DNA of 64,000 bases. It comes from Bacteroides sp. Lineage in GTDB: Bacteria; Bacteroidota; Bacteroidia; Bacteroidales; Bacteroidaceae. The notes beneath the pieces are model-generated. The model worked only from the letters and a program-made list of their open reading frames with translations, did not search any database and was not told the origin of the DNA. Shown piece after piece: positions 43,678 to 53,412 of the stretch. Both the position numbers and the translations under genes were made by a program. The stretch is from NCBI RefSeq assembly GCF_028690125.1, contig NZ_JAQVBV010000007.1, positions 62,001 to 126,000 on the forward strand, read 5' to 3'. Each line of letters starts with the position of its first letter. Positions within the stretch are counted from its first letter, which is position 1.

Positions 43678-46600
43678 ATGAAAGTTACATTTTTTATAGA
43701 TAGGCCGGTATTTTCGGCAGTAATATCCATTGTAATTGTGATTGTCGGAATCATAGGTTTGACCATGCTTCCGGTGGATCAATATCCGCAGATCACCCCA
43801 CCAGTCGTAAAGATCAGCGCTTCTTATCCAGGAGCGAATGCATTGACGGTTTCACAAGCCGTTGCAACTCCAATTGAGCAAGAGATCAACGGCACTCCCG
43901 GTATGTTGTATATGGAGTCTAACAGTTCCAACTCTGGAGGTTTTTCAGCAACGGTTACTTTTGATGTTTCTGCCGATCCGGATTTGGCAGCAGTAGAAAT
44001 TCAGAATCGTGTGAAATTGGCTGAATCCCGTCTTCCGGCAGAAGTAATTCAGAATGGTATTTCTGTGGAAAAGCAAGCGCCTAGTCAGTTGATGACACTA
44101 TGTTTGACTTCTACTGATCCTAAGTTCGACGAAATTTATCTGAGTAACTTTGCGACAATTAATGTACTGGATGTTATTCGACGTATTCCCGGCGTAGGAC
44201 GTGTCTCAAATATTGGTAGCCGTTATTATGCGATGCAGATATGGGCACAACCCGATAAGTTGGCAAACTTCGGATTGACCGTACAAGATTTGCAAAATGC
44301 TTTGAAAGACCAAAATCGTGAATCTGCCGCTGGTGTGTTGGGACAACAACCTGTAAAAGGATTAGATATAACTATCCCCATCACTACTCAGGGACGTCTT
44401 TCTACCGTTGCACAGTTTGAAGATATTGTAGTACGTGCCAATGCTAATGGCTCTATTATACGGCTCAAAGATATAGCACGTGTTTCATTAGAGGCTTCTT
44501 CGTATAGTACTGAAAGTGGTATCAATGGCGAGAATGCAGCTGTGCTTGGCATATATATGTTACCGGGTGCAAATGCTATGGAAGTTGCCAAGAATGTAAA
44601 AGAAGCAATGGCTGAGATCAGTAAAAATTTCCCGGAAGGATTAAGTTATGAGATTCCGTTTGATATGACGACCTACATCTCAGAATCCATACACGAAGTA
44701 TATAAAACGCTATTTGAAGCATTGGTACTGGTAGTATTGGTCGTATATCTCTCTTTGCAGAGCTGGCGTGCAACTTTAATTCCGGTTGTAGCAGTACCTA
44801 TTTCATTAATCGGAACTTTCGGGTTTATGTTGATATTCGGTTTTTCACTGAATATATTGACATTGTTAGGGTTGATTCTTGCCATTGGGATTGTGGTGGA
44901 TGATGCAATTGTCGTGGTAGAAGGCGTGGAACATATTATGGAAACAGAGAAGTTGAGCCCGTATGAAGCTACTAAAAAAGCGATGAATGGTTTATCGAGT
45001 GCATTGATAGCTACTTCATTGGTATTAGCCGCAGTATTTGTCCCGGTGAGTTTCCTGAGTGGTATTACCGGGCAATTATACCGTCAGTTTACGATAACCA
45101 TTGTTGTATCCGTACTTATTTCCACAGTTGTTGCTTTAACTCTAAGCCCTGTGATGTGTTCTTTGATCTTGAAGCCGGACAACGGGAAGAAAAAAAATAT
45201 TGTTTTCAGAAAGATCAATGAGTGGCTGGGAATTGGTAATAATAAATATGTGTCTGCCGTGACACGTACCATCAAACATCCTCGACGGGTATTAAGTGCT
45301 TTTGGTATGGTTTTAATTGCTATTCTGCTTATTTACCGGATTATTCCGACTAGTTTTTTGCCTGTAGAAGATCAAGGATACTTCAAAATAGAACTTGAAT
45401 TGCCGGAAGGAGCTACCTTGGAACGCACCCGTATGGTAACTGATCGTGGGATTGCCTATTTGGAAAAGAATCCGTATATTGAATACATTCAGAATGTAAC
45501 CGGTAGTAGTCCGCGTGTAGGTAGTAATCAGGCGCGCGCTGAACTCACTGTGATTCTGAAACCTTGGGAGGAGAGAAAAAACACTACTATTGAGAAGATT
45601 ATGGATACGGTAGAGAAATATCTCAAAGAATATCCGGAGTGCAAAGTATACTTATCTACTCCACCGGTCATTCCCGGATTAGGTAGTTCAGGAGGTTTTG
45701 AAATGCAACTGGAGGCTCGTGGCGAAGCTACTTTCGATAATCTGGTAGATGCTGCCGATACTTTGATGTACTATGCTTCGAAGCATAAAGAACTCACTGG
45801 ATTGTCTTCTTCTTTGCAATCGGAAATTCCGCAACTCTACTTTGATGTGGACCGTGATAAGGTGAAAATGTTGGGAGTGCCTTTAGCGGATGTGTTTTCT
45901 ACGATGAAAGCTTATACTGGTTCAGTATATGTAAATGACTTTAATATGTTCAATCGTATTTATAAAGTCTACATTCAGGCTGAAGCACCTTACCGTGAAC
46001 ACAAAGATAATATCAACCTGTTCTTTGTAAAGGCATCTAATGGTGCAATGGTACCCCTGACCTCTTTAGGAAATGCTTCATATACCACAGGTCCGGGCAG
46101 TATTAAACGTTTCAATATGTTTACGACTGCTGTCATCAGAGGGGCAGCCGCACAAGGATACAGTTCAGGACAGGCAATGGAGATAATGGAGCAGATTGCC
46201 CGCGATCATCTTCCGGATAATATAGGTTTAGAATGGAGTGGATTGTCTTATCAGGAAAAGAAAGCAGGAGGACAGACAGGCATGGTAATGGCATTGGTTT
46301 TTCTATTTGTTTTCTTGTTCCTTGCTGCGCAATATGAAAGTTGGACGGTACCTATTGCCGTATTGCTTTCTCTGCCGGTAGCTGCTTTAGGAGCTTATCT
46401 GGGAGTCTGGATATGTGGCTTGGAAAATGATATCTATTTTCAGATTGGATTGGTGATGTTAGTCGGGCTTGCTGCTAAAAATGCTATCCTGATTGTAGAG
46501 TTTGCCAAAGTACAGGTAGATAAAGGAGAGGATTTGGTACAGTCAGCTATTTATGCAGCCCGGTTACGTTTCCGGCCGATTTTAATGACTTCATTGGCAT

Positions 46601-46782
46601 TCGTACTCGGAATGCTTCCGATGGTATTGGCAAGCGGACCCGGTTCGGCAAGCCGTCAGGCGATTGGTACGGGCGTGTTTTTCGGAATGGTATTTGCCAT
46701 TGTGTTTGGTATTATTCTCGTACCGTTCTTCTTTGTAATGGTCTATAAAACAAAGTCGAAACTCTTAAAAAATAAGAAATAA
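43678..46782 (+). CDS. RND multidrug efflux pump (AcrB/HAE1 type)
   Basis: A 1034-residue HAE1-type pump. It has the AcrB-like start (FFIDRPVFSAVISIVIVIVG), the complete helix 4 acid pair Asp408-Asp409 (GIVVDDAIVVVEG), the GLAAKNAILIVEFAK block with the helix 10 Lys, and a usual C-terminal GVFFGMVFAIVFGIILVP. It exports hydrophobic drugs, bile salts or dyes by proton exchange together with its neighbours. All regions look intact. It overlaps the downstream channel gene by one base (TAATG). Confidence 0.95.
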   Translation: MKVTFFIDRPVFSAVISIVIVIVGIIGLTMLPVDQYPQITPPVVKISASYPGANALTVSQAVATPIEQEINGTPGMLYMESNSSNSGGFSATVTFDVSADPDLAAVEIQNRVKLAESRLPAEVIQNGISVEKQAPSQLMTLCLTSTDPKFDEIYLSNFATINVLDVIRRIPGVGRVSNIGSRYYAMQIWAQPDKLANFGLTVQDLQNALKDQNRESAAGVLGQQPVKGLDITIPITTQGRLSTVAQFEDIVVRANANGSIIRLKDIARVSLEASSYSTESGINGENAAVLGIYMLPGANAMEVAKNVKEAMAEISKNFPEGLSYEIPFDMTTYISESIHEVYKTLFEALVLVVLVVYLSLQSWRATLIPVVAVPISLIGTFGFMLIFGFSLNILTLLGLILAIGIVVDDAIVVVEGVEHIMETEKLSPYEATKKAMNGLSSALIATSLVLAAVFVPVSFLSGITGQLYRQFTITIVVSVLISTVVALTLSPVMCSLILKPDNGKKKNIVFRKINEWLGIGNNKYVSAVTRTIKHPRRVLSAFGMVLIAILLIYRIIPTSFLPVEDQGYFKIELELPEGATLERTRMVTDRGIAYLEKNPYIEYIQNVTGSSPRVGSNQARAELTVILKPWEERKNTTIEKIMDTVEKYLKEYPECKVYLSTPPVIPGLGSSGGFEMQLEARGEATFDNLVDAADTLMYYASKHKELTGLSSSLQSEIPQLYFDVDRDKVKMLGVPLADVFSTMKAYTGSVYVNDFNMFNRIYKVYIQAEAPYREHKDNINLFFVKASNGAMVPLTSLGNASYTTGPGSIKRFNMFTTAVIRGAAAQGYSSGQAMEIMEQIARDHLPDNIGLEWSGLSYQEKKAGGQTGMVMALVFLFVFLFLAAQYESWTVPIAVLLSLPVAALGAYLGVWICGLENDIYFQIGLVMLVGLAAKNAILIVEFAKVQVDKGEDLVQSAIYAARLRFRPILMTSLAFVLGMLPMVLASGPGSASRQAIGTGVFFGMVFAIVFGIILVPFFFVMVYKTKSKLLKNKK

Positions 46783-48155
46783 TGAAACGGAAAAATCTAT
46801 ATATTGCTATTCTGTTATTTGCTGGAATTTTAACTTCCTGTAAGGTAGGGGAAAACTATGTTCGCCCAGATCTCCATCTGCCCGATAGTTTGGCGCAGAA
46901 TCAAGACACAGTTAGTTTTGGTGAACAGGATTGGAAAGAAATTTATACTGATACAACCTTATGCAATTTGATAGAACGAGCATTAAAACACAATAAAGAT
47001 ATGTTGATTGCTGCTGTTCGTGTGAAAGAAATGGCGGCACAGAAGCGAATATCTACTGCTGCATTGCTTCCTGATATAAAAGGGAAGGTGACAGCAGAGC
47101 GTGAACTTGAAAATCATGGTGGAGATGCTTCCAAGAAAGCAGAGACTTTTGAAGCCCAATTCTTAGTTTCATGGGAACTTGATCTATGGGGTAATTTGCG
47201 TTGGGCACGCTCAGCGAGTGTTGCCGAATATTTGCAATCTATTGAAGCGCAGCGTGCTCTTCGGATGACAATTGTTGCTGAAGTAGCTCAGGCATATTAT
47301 GAATTGGTTGCTTTGGATACGGAACTTGATATTGTGAAACAGACATTAAAAGCTCGTGAAGAAGGGATACGCCTTGCCCGTATCCGTTATAACGGTGGAT
47401 TAACTTCTGAGATACCTTATCGTCAGGCACAAGTCGAATTAGCTCGTACAGCTACTTTAGTGCCGGATTTGGAACGTAAAATTTCACTGAAAGAAAACGA
47501 TATTGCGTTTCTTGCCGGTGAGTATCCTAACCGTATTGTCCGTTCGCATTTACTTCAGGGATATAGTTTCCCCGAAACACTTCCGATCGGATTACCTTCT
47601 GCTTTATTGGAACGCCGTCCGGATATTCGTCAGGCAGAACAAAAACTGATTGCTGCTAATGCTAAAGTGGGTGTAGCTTATACGAATATGTTTCCACGTT
47701 TGGCGCTAACTGGGGGATTCGGAACAGAAAGTACTTCTCTTTCTGAACTTTTAAAATCTCCTTATGCCGTTATGGAAGGAGCTTTATTAACACCTATATT
47801 GGGCTGGGGAAAGAACCGTGCAGCATTGAAGGCAAAGAAAGCTACTTATGAAGCAGAGGTACATAATTATGAGAAGTCTGTACTGACAGCCTTTAAAGAA
47901 ACCCGTAATGCTATCGTAAACTTTAATAAGATAAAGGAGGTATATGCTCTCCGGGTCAATTTGGAAAATTCGGCAAAAAGTTACATGGACTTGGCACAGT
48001 TGCAATATATCAATGGTTTTACTAATTATCTGGATGTATTGGATGCCCAACGAGGATATTTTGATGCCCAAATTGGTTTGAGTAATGCGATTCGGGATGA
48101 ATTGATAGCGATTGTCCAACTTTATAAAGCACTTGGAGGAGGGTGGAAACAATAG
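46782..48155 (+). CDS. Outer membrane efflux lipoprotein (NodT/OprM type)
   Basis: A 457-residue outer membrane factor with lipobox ILTSC (Cys20) and the NodT-type start VGENYVRPDLHLPDS. The two TolC repeats are visible (ALKHNKDMLIAAVRVKEM; LLERRPDIRQAEQKLIAANA), and the C-terminal INGFTNYLDVLDAQRGYFDAQ is characteristic. It completes the tripartite pump with the two preceding genes. Confidence 0.93.
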   Translation: MKRKNLYIAILLFAGILTSCKVGENYVRPDLHLPDSLAQNQDTVSFGEQDWKEIYTDTTLCNLIERALKHNKDMLIAAVRVKEMAAQKRISTAALLPDIKGKVTAERELENHGGDASKKAETFEAQFLVSWELDLWGNLRWARSASVAEYLQSIEAQRALRMTIVAEVAQAYYELVALDTELDIVKQTLKAREEGIRLARIRYNGGLTSEIPYRQAQVELARTATLVPDLERKISLKENDIAFLAGEYPNRIVRSHLLQGYSFPETLPIGLPSALLERRPDIRQAEQKLIAANAKVGVAYTNMFPRLALTGGFGTESTSLSELLKSPYAVMEGALLTPILGWGKNRAALKAKKATYEAEVHNYEKSVLTAFKETRNAIVNFNKIKEVYALRVNLENSAKSYMDLAQLQYINGFTNYLDVLDAQRGYFDAQIGLSNAIRDELIAIVQLYKALGGGWKQ

Positions 48156-48296
48156 TTAGTAAGAAGTAGGGAAGCGATAGTTGCTGTGAAATTAAATAGA
48201 GCTTCTCTTTCATAATTCGGGGAAAAATGCGAAATTTGCAACGCTTTTCAAGTTTAGCAAGAAACTTACTAACACCTTTAAATAAAAATAAAGAAA

Positions 48297-49946
48297 ATGA
48301 CTAAAAGTGCATTGCAAATCGCAAGGGCTGCTTATCAGCCCAAACTTCCGAAAGCGTTGGCATCTGGAGCTGTAAAAGCTGTAGAAGGCGCAGCTACTCA
48401 GTCTGTAGCAGATCAGGAAGCTATCAAAGCATTATTCCCTAACACTTATGGAATGCCGTTGATTACATTTGAAGCAGGTGAAGCTGTGAAACTTCCTGCA
48501 ATGAATGTAGGTGTTATCCTTTCCGGAGGACAGGCTCCTGGTGGACACAATGTAATTTCAGGTTTATTTGATGGTATCAAAAAACTGAATCCGGAAAATA
48601 AACTGTATGGTTTCATCTTAGGTCCTGGTGGTTTGGTTGATCATAATTATATGGAACTGACTGGTGATATCATTGACGAATATCGTAATACTGGTGGTTT
48701 TGATATTATCGGTTCCGGTCGTACTAAACTGGAATCTGAAAATCAGTTTGAAAAAGGTCTTGAGATCATTAAGAAGTTGGGTATCAAAGCACTCGTTATT
48801 ATCGGTGGTGATGACTCTAACACAAATGCTTGTGTATTGGCAGAATATTATGCTGCTAAGAAGTACGGTGTACAGGTAATTGGCTGTCCCAAGACTATTG
48901 ACGGTGACTTGAAGAATGATATGATTGAAACTTCTTTCGGTTTCGATACAGCTTGTAAAACTTACGCAGAGGTAATCGGTAACATTCAACGTGACTGTAA
49001 TTCTGCACGTAAATACTGGCATTTTATCAAATTGATGGGTCGCTCTGCTTCTCACATTGCATTGGAATGTGCTTTGCAGGTACAACCTAATGTATGTATC
49101 ATCTCTGAAGAAGTAGAAACAAAAGATATGTCTTTGGACGATGTGGTAACTTCTATCGCTAAGGTGGTAGCTGATCGTGCTGCTCAAGGACATAATTTCG
49201 GTACTGTTTTGATTCCTGAAGGATTGGTTGAATTCATTCCGGCAATGAAACGTCTGATTTCTGAACTGAATGACTTCTTGGCATCTAACGCTGAAGAATT
49301 CTCTCACATTAAGAAGTCTCACCAACGTGATTACATTATTAGTAAGTTGAGTCCTGAAAATTCTACAATCTATGCAAGTCTGCCGGAAGGCGTTGCTCGC
49401 CAGTTGAGTTTGGACCGTGACCCGCACGGAAACGTTCAGGTATCATTAATTGAAACAGAAAAACTGTTGTCTGAAATGGTAGCTAGTAAGTTGGCTACAT
49501 GGAAAGAAGAAGGCAAATATGTTGGTAAATTTGCTGCTCAACATCACTTCTTTGGTTACGAAGGACGTTGCGCTGCTCCGTCAAACTTCGATGCTGATTA
49601 CTGCTACTCTTTGGGTTATACAGCTTCTATGTTGATTGCTGACGGTAAAACAGGTTATATGTCATCTGTACGTAACACAACTGCTCCTGCTGCTGAATGG
49701 ATTGCAGGTGGTGTGCCTATTACGATGATGATGAATATGGAACGTCGTCACGGTGAAATGAAACCGGTTATCCAGAAAGCTTTAGTGAAGCTGGATGGTG
49801 CTCCTTTCAAAGCATTCGCTTCACAACGTGATCGTTGGGCTGCTGAAACTGACTATGTATATCCAGGTCCGATTCAGTATTTTGGTCCGACAGAAGTATG
49901 TGACGAACCAACTAAGACTTTACAGTTGGAACAACAAGGTAAATAA
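48297..49946 (+). CDS. pfp: Pyrophosphate--fructose 6-phosphate 1-phosphotransferase
   Basis: A 549-residue phosphofructokinase of the long PPi-dependent type. The phosphate-donor motif is GGDDS (170-174), where ATP enzymes have GGDGS, and the catalytic PKTIDGDL is at 198-205; [14 protein letters not shown] and the late [10 protein letters not shown] follow. It interconverts fructose 6-phosphate and fructose 1,6-bisphosphate reversibly with PPi in glycolysis. Strong Lys/Ala codon bias toward a few codons (for example GGT, GCT) suggests high expression. Apparently monocistronic; REP-like repeats follow it. Confidence 0.95.
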   Translation: MTKSALQIARAAYQPKLPKALASGAVKAVEGAATQSVADQEAIKALFPNTYGMPLITFEAGEAVKLPAMNVGVILSGGQAPGGHNVISGLFDGIKKLNPENKLYGFILGPGGLVDHNYMELTGDIIDEYRNTGGFDIIGSGRTKLESENQFEKGLEIIKKLGIKALVIIGGDDSNTNACVLAEYYAAKKYGVQVIGCPKTIDGDLKNDMIETSFGFDTACKTYAEVIGNIQRDCNSARKYWHFIKLMGRSASHIALECALQVQPNVCIISEEVETKDMSLDDVVTSIAKVVADRAAQGHNFGTVLIPEGLVEFIPAMKRLISELNDFLASNAEEFSHIKKSHQRDYIISKLSPENSTIYASLPEGVARQLSLDRDPHGNVQVSLIETEKLLSEMVASKLATWKEEGKYVGKFAAQHHFFGYEGRCAAPSNFDADYCYSLGYTASMLIADGKTGYMSSVRNTTAPAAEWIAGGVPITMMMNMERRHGEMKPVIQKALVKLDGAPFKAFASQRDRWAAETDYVYPGPIQYFGPTEVCDEPTKTLQLEQQGK

Positions 49947-49965
49947 ACTCATTTCAGGGAACTGT

Positions 49966-50000
49966 TTAGACGCGGAGTTGCACAGATAACACGGATTTTT
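49966..50000. repeat. Partial REP-like element
   Basis: TTAGACGCGG at 49966 followed by AGATAACACGGATTTTTAAG resembles the left half of the element at 50051, without the closing arm. Confidence 0.5.
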
Positions 50001-50050
50001 AAGAATTCGCTATCAGGGTATATTGCAAAATAGTTTCCGGAAAGAATTGC

Positions 50051-50118
50051 TTAGACGCGGATAACGCGGATCAATGCAGATTTTAAAGTCTGTATTGTCT
50101 GCGTAAATCCGCGTCTAA
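50051..50118. repeat. REP-like palindromic element, complete
   Basis: Perfect 12-base outer arms TTAGACGCGGAT (50051-50062) and ATCCGCGTCTAA (50107-50118), with an inner CAGATTTT/AAAGTCTG hairpin. Same family as 39877-39946. It may act as the terminator of pfp. Confidence 0.7.
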
Positions 50119-50164
50119 ATTAATATATTATAAAGATTTTAATATAATTACTTCGTTCAACACA

Positions 50165-51052
50165 ATGTCTTCACGCTCTAATCCCATGACTGCTGTTCAA
50201 AAGAAGAAACCTGTTTCTACGACTAGAAAAAAGGGACCTTCTTCTAAATCTTCCCGTACCTCGCGGAAGGTACAGCCCAAGCATAATCGTTCAATGTCTA
50301 ATTGGCTTCGGAATGTGTTGGCACTAATTATTATCGTTTGTTTTTCCACTGTTTTCTATTATTTTTTTATTCGCCCGTATGCTTATCGTTGGCAGACGTG
50401 TAATGGTCGTAAGGAGTATGGAGTATGTATTCCCTGCGGATATGATATTCATGGCATTGATATTTCTCATTATCAGGGGAAAATAAACTGGGACAAATTA
50501 TTGCTGAATAAAGATACGGATTTTCCTTTACACTTCGTTTTTATGAAGGCAACTGAAGGTGGAGATCATGGCGATGATACTTTTAAAACGAATTTTGCTG
50601 ATGCGCGCAACCATGGTTTTATACGCGGAGCTTATCATTTTTACATTCCGAGCACAGATGCACTGAAACAAGCTGACTTTTTTATCCGTACTGTGAAATT
50701 GGATTCAGGTGATCTTCCTCCGGTACTTGATGTAGAAGTAACCGGGAGAAAGGAAAAAAAAGAATTGCAAAAAGGCATCAAACGTTGGCTGGACCGTGTA
50801 GAATCTCATTATGGGGTGAAGCCTATCTTATACACCTCTTACAAATTTAAGACCAAATATCTGGATGACTCTGTTTTTGATGCTTATCCTTACTGGATTG
50901 CTCACTATTATGTTGATTCAGTGAAATATCAGGGTAAATGGAATTTCTGGCAACATACCGATGTGGGAAGTGTCTCCGGTATTGGTGTAGATGTAGACCT
51001 GAACGTATTTAACGGAACGTTGGAAGAACTTAAAAAGATGACGATTAAATAG
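50165..51052 (+). CDS. Glycoside hydrolase family 25 (lysozyme-type muramidase), membrane-anchored
   Basis: A 295-residue protein. A Lys/Arg/Ser-rich cytoplasmic tail (1-46) precedes one membrane helix (about 50-69). The GH25 domain starts with GIDISHYQG (Asp99), contains PPVLDVEV (Asp189, Glu191) and ends WQHTDVGSVSGI. These acids match the family's catalytic set. It would cut the MurNAc-GlcNAc bond in peptidoglycan from the periplasmic face of the inner membrane, in cell-wall remodelling. An anchored form argues against a secreted antibacterial role. Confidence 0.88.
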   Translation: MSSRSNPMTAVQKKKPVSTTRKKGPSSKSSRTSRKVQPKHNRSMSNWLRNVLALIIIVCFSTVFYYFFIRPYAYRWQTCNGRKEYGVCIPCGYDIHGIDISHYQGKINWDKLLLNKDTDFPLHFVFMKATEGGDHGDDTFKTNFADARNHGFIRGAYHFYIPSTDALKQADFFIRTVKLDSGDLPPVLDVEVTGRKEKKELQKGIKRWLDRVESHYGVKPILYTSYKFKTKYLDDSVFDAYPYWIAHYYVDSVKYQGKWNFWQHTDVGSVSGIGVDVDLNVFNGTLEELKKMTIK

Positions 51053-51126
51053 TTATACCTCTTCTCTTCAAAACTAACTTCTTATTTTATTTGTTATAAT
51101 CGTATTATTAATAAACAAGTACGATT

Positions 51127-52473
51127 ATGAATTTTGATATAGCTATTATTGGTGGTGGTCCTGCTGGTTATACAGCTGCCGAGCGGGCTGGTGCAAATGG
51201 GTTGAAGGCCGTTCTTTTCGAGAAAAAAGCCATAGGTGGAGTCTGTCTCAATGAAGGATGTATCCCTACTAAGACTTTACTTTATTCTGCAAAAATACTC
51301 GATAGTATTAAGAGTGCTCCCAAATATGGAATTTCTTCCGAAGCTCCCTCTTTCGATTTATCTAAGATAATGAGCCGTAAAGATAAAACAGTGAAGATGC
51401 TAACAAGTGGAGTAAAGATGACAGTCAATTCTTACGGTGTGACGATAGTAGAGAAAGAAGCTCATATAGAAGGAGAAGAAGACGGACTAATTCGCATCTC
51501 TTGCGATGGCGAAACTTATCTTGTGAAATATCTTCTGGTATGTACCGGATCTGACACAATCATACCTCCAATTCCTGGGTTATCTGATGCTAAGTATTGG
51601 ACTTCCAGAGAAGCATTGGAAATAAAGGAACTTCCAAAGAGTCTGGTTATCATTGGTGGTGGAGTTATAGGTATGGAATTTGCTTCTTTCTTTAATAGTA
51701 TGGGTGTGAATGTTTCTGTCATAGAGATGATGCCTGAGATATTGGGTGCTATGGATAAGGAAACCAGTGCTATGCTTCGTTCGGTATATTCAAAGCGCGG
51801 AGTTACTTTCTATCTGGATACTAAAGTTGTGGAAGTAGTCTCCAATGGAATTGTGATTGAAAAAGGAGGAAAGACTTCGACAATAGAGGCGGAAAAGATT
51901 CTTCTTAGTGTGGGACGTAAAGCAAACATATCAAATGTGGGGTTGGATAAACTATCTGTTGAACTTCACAGGAACGGAGTAAAAGTCGATGATCATTTAC
52001 AAACTTCTCATCCGAGGGTTTATGCTTGTGGTGATATTACAGGTTATTCTCTGTTGGCACATACAGCCATTCGCGAAGCTGAAGTAGCTATTAATCATAT
52101 TTTAGGAGTTGATGACCGGATGAATTATAATTGCATTCCGGGAGTTGTTTATACCAATCCGGAAGTTGCAGGAGTGGGTAAAACGGAAGAAGAACTTAGT
52201 AAGGAGGGTATTCCTTATCGTGTAATGAAACTTCCAATGGTTTATTCGGGCCGGTTTGTGGCGGAGAATGAACAAGGAACAGGAATATGTAAATTGATTC
52301 AGAGTGATTCAGGGCATATTATTGGATGTCATATATTAGGAAATCCAGCGTCTGAATTAATTGTGATTGCCGGTATTGCCATTCAAAAAGGGTTTACATT
52401 GGAAGAATTTCAAAAAAGTGTATTTGCCCATCCTACAGTAGGAGAAATTTATCATGAAGTAATGTTTGCATAA
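51127..52473 (+). CDS. lpdA: Dihydrolipoyl dehydrogenase (E3)
   Basis: A 448-residue flavin disulfide reductase: FAD motif GGGPAGY (9-15), redox disulfide CLNEGC (Cys40, Cys45), NAD motif VIIGGGVIGMEFAS, and the C-terminal HPTVGEIYHE with the active-site His-Glu pair. It reoxidises the lipoyl groups of the E2 encoded downstream. It heads the lpdA-lplA-E2-E1 cluster; gaps of about 130 and 90 bases around lplA leave it open whether all genes share one transcript. Confidence 0.95.
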   Translation: MNFDIAIIGGGPAGYTAAERAGANGLKAVLFEKKAIGGVCLNEGCIPTKTLLYSAKILDSIKSAPKYGISSEAPSFDLSKIMSRKDKTVKMLTSGVKMTVNSYGVTIVEKEAHIEGEEDGLIRISCDGETYLVKYLLVCTGSDTIIPPIPGLSDAKYWTSREALEIKELPKSLVIIGGGVIGMEFASFFNSMGVNVSVIEMMPEILGAMDKETSAMLRSVYSKRGVTFYLDTKVVEVVSNGIVIEKGGKTSTIEAEKILLSVGRKANISNVGLDKLSVELHRNGVKVDDHLQTSHPRVYACGDITGYSLLAHTAIREAEVAINHILGVDDRMNYNCIPGVVYTNPEVAGVGKTEEELSKEGIPYRVMKLPMVYSGRFVAENEQGTGICKLIQSDSGHIIGCHILGNPASELIVIAGIAIQKGFTLEEFQKSVFAHPTVGEIYHEVMFA

Positions 52474-52602
52474 AGTATTATACCCATTTTTGATTATTGT
52501 ACCTGATTTATATGAAAAAATAGTTGAAACCTTTCATCTTTTGTTTTTAGTATTTGTATATTTTCAGTTTTACAAATATAGTAAATTAATAAATTAGTAT
52601 TT

Positions 52603-53325
52603 ATGTCTCGCTATATTAACAGTCCTTCTACAGATATTTATTTTCATTTGGCTGCAGAAGAATATCTGTTGAAGCAGGGTGCTGATGATGTATTTATGCT
52701 TTGGCAAAATACTTCTTCTGTGGTATTGGGCAGACATCAGCGAGTTTGTGCAGAGATTGACCGTAGATGGGCAGAGCAACAGCAAATTCAAATAGCAAGA
52801 CGTTTCTCCGGAGGAGGAACTGTATATCATGATTTGGGAAATATAAATCTGACTTTTATAGAAACCGTTTCCAGCATTCCCGATTTTACTGTCTATCTTC
52901 AACGGACATTGGATTTTCTATCTTCTTTGGGCTTAAATACGCAAGGAGATGAACGGCTGGGCATTTATCTGAATAAATTAAAAATATCAGGAAGTGCTCA
53001 ATATGTATATAAGAACAGGGTATTGTATCATTGTACAATGCTTTATGACACTGATCTCAAAACATTAAATAAAGTGCTGAACCCGGGGAAAGAAAAGAAT
53101 GTCGATTTTTCTCAATCTGGATATGCTGTACCTTCAGTCAAGAGTGAAGTTACCAATATATGTAACAGTTTCTTTGCAGGAACTGTCGATCGTTTTAAAG
53201 AAACAACTTTTCAATATTTTAGTCAGGGACAAACGGCAAGTTTCTTCAATAAACAAGAATTGGAAGCAATCTATCAGCTTCGTGAAGAGAAATATATGCG
53301 AGAAGAATGGATATTCAGTCGCTGA
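52603..53325 (+). CDS. lplA: Lipoate--protein ligase A, catalytic domain only
   Basis: A 240-residue member of the biotin/lipoate ligase fold with the lipoate-binding RRFSGGGTVYHDLGN motif and the LKISGSAQ catalytic Lys segment. E. coli LplA is about 100 residues longer because of a C-terminal accessory domain that is missing here apart from a short tail. Its place directly in front of the E2 gene suggests that it attaches lipoate to that E2. Whether it uses free lipoate alone or needs a separate partner protein, as split LplA/LplB ligases do, cannot be told. Confidence 0.88.
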   Translation: MSRYINSPSTDIYFHLAAEEYLLKQGADDVFMLWQNTSSVVLGRHQRVCAEIDRRWAEQQQIQIARRFSGGGTVYHDLGNINLTFIETVSSIPDFTVYLQRTLDFLSSLGLNTQGDERLGIYLNKLKISGSAQYVYKNRVLYHCTMLYDTDLKTLNKVLNPGKEKNVDFSQSGYAVPSVKSEVTNICNSFFAGTVDRFKETTFQYFSQGQTASFFNKQELEAIYQLREEKYMREEWIFSR

Positions 53326-53412
53326 CGTCCGGTTAAAAATACTTTAACTTAAAACATTATTTTTCAGCGGCTTGTTCTACTATATGATGGTTGAATAATA
53401 AAATAACAGTTT

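Noticed and set aside
48618..49427. 269-codon open frame on the minus strand
   Set aside because: Fully antisense to the intact pfp gene; low-complexity residue use and no recognisable domain. It is a by-product of pfp codon usage.
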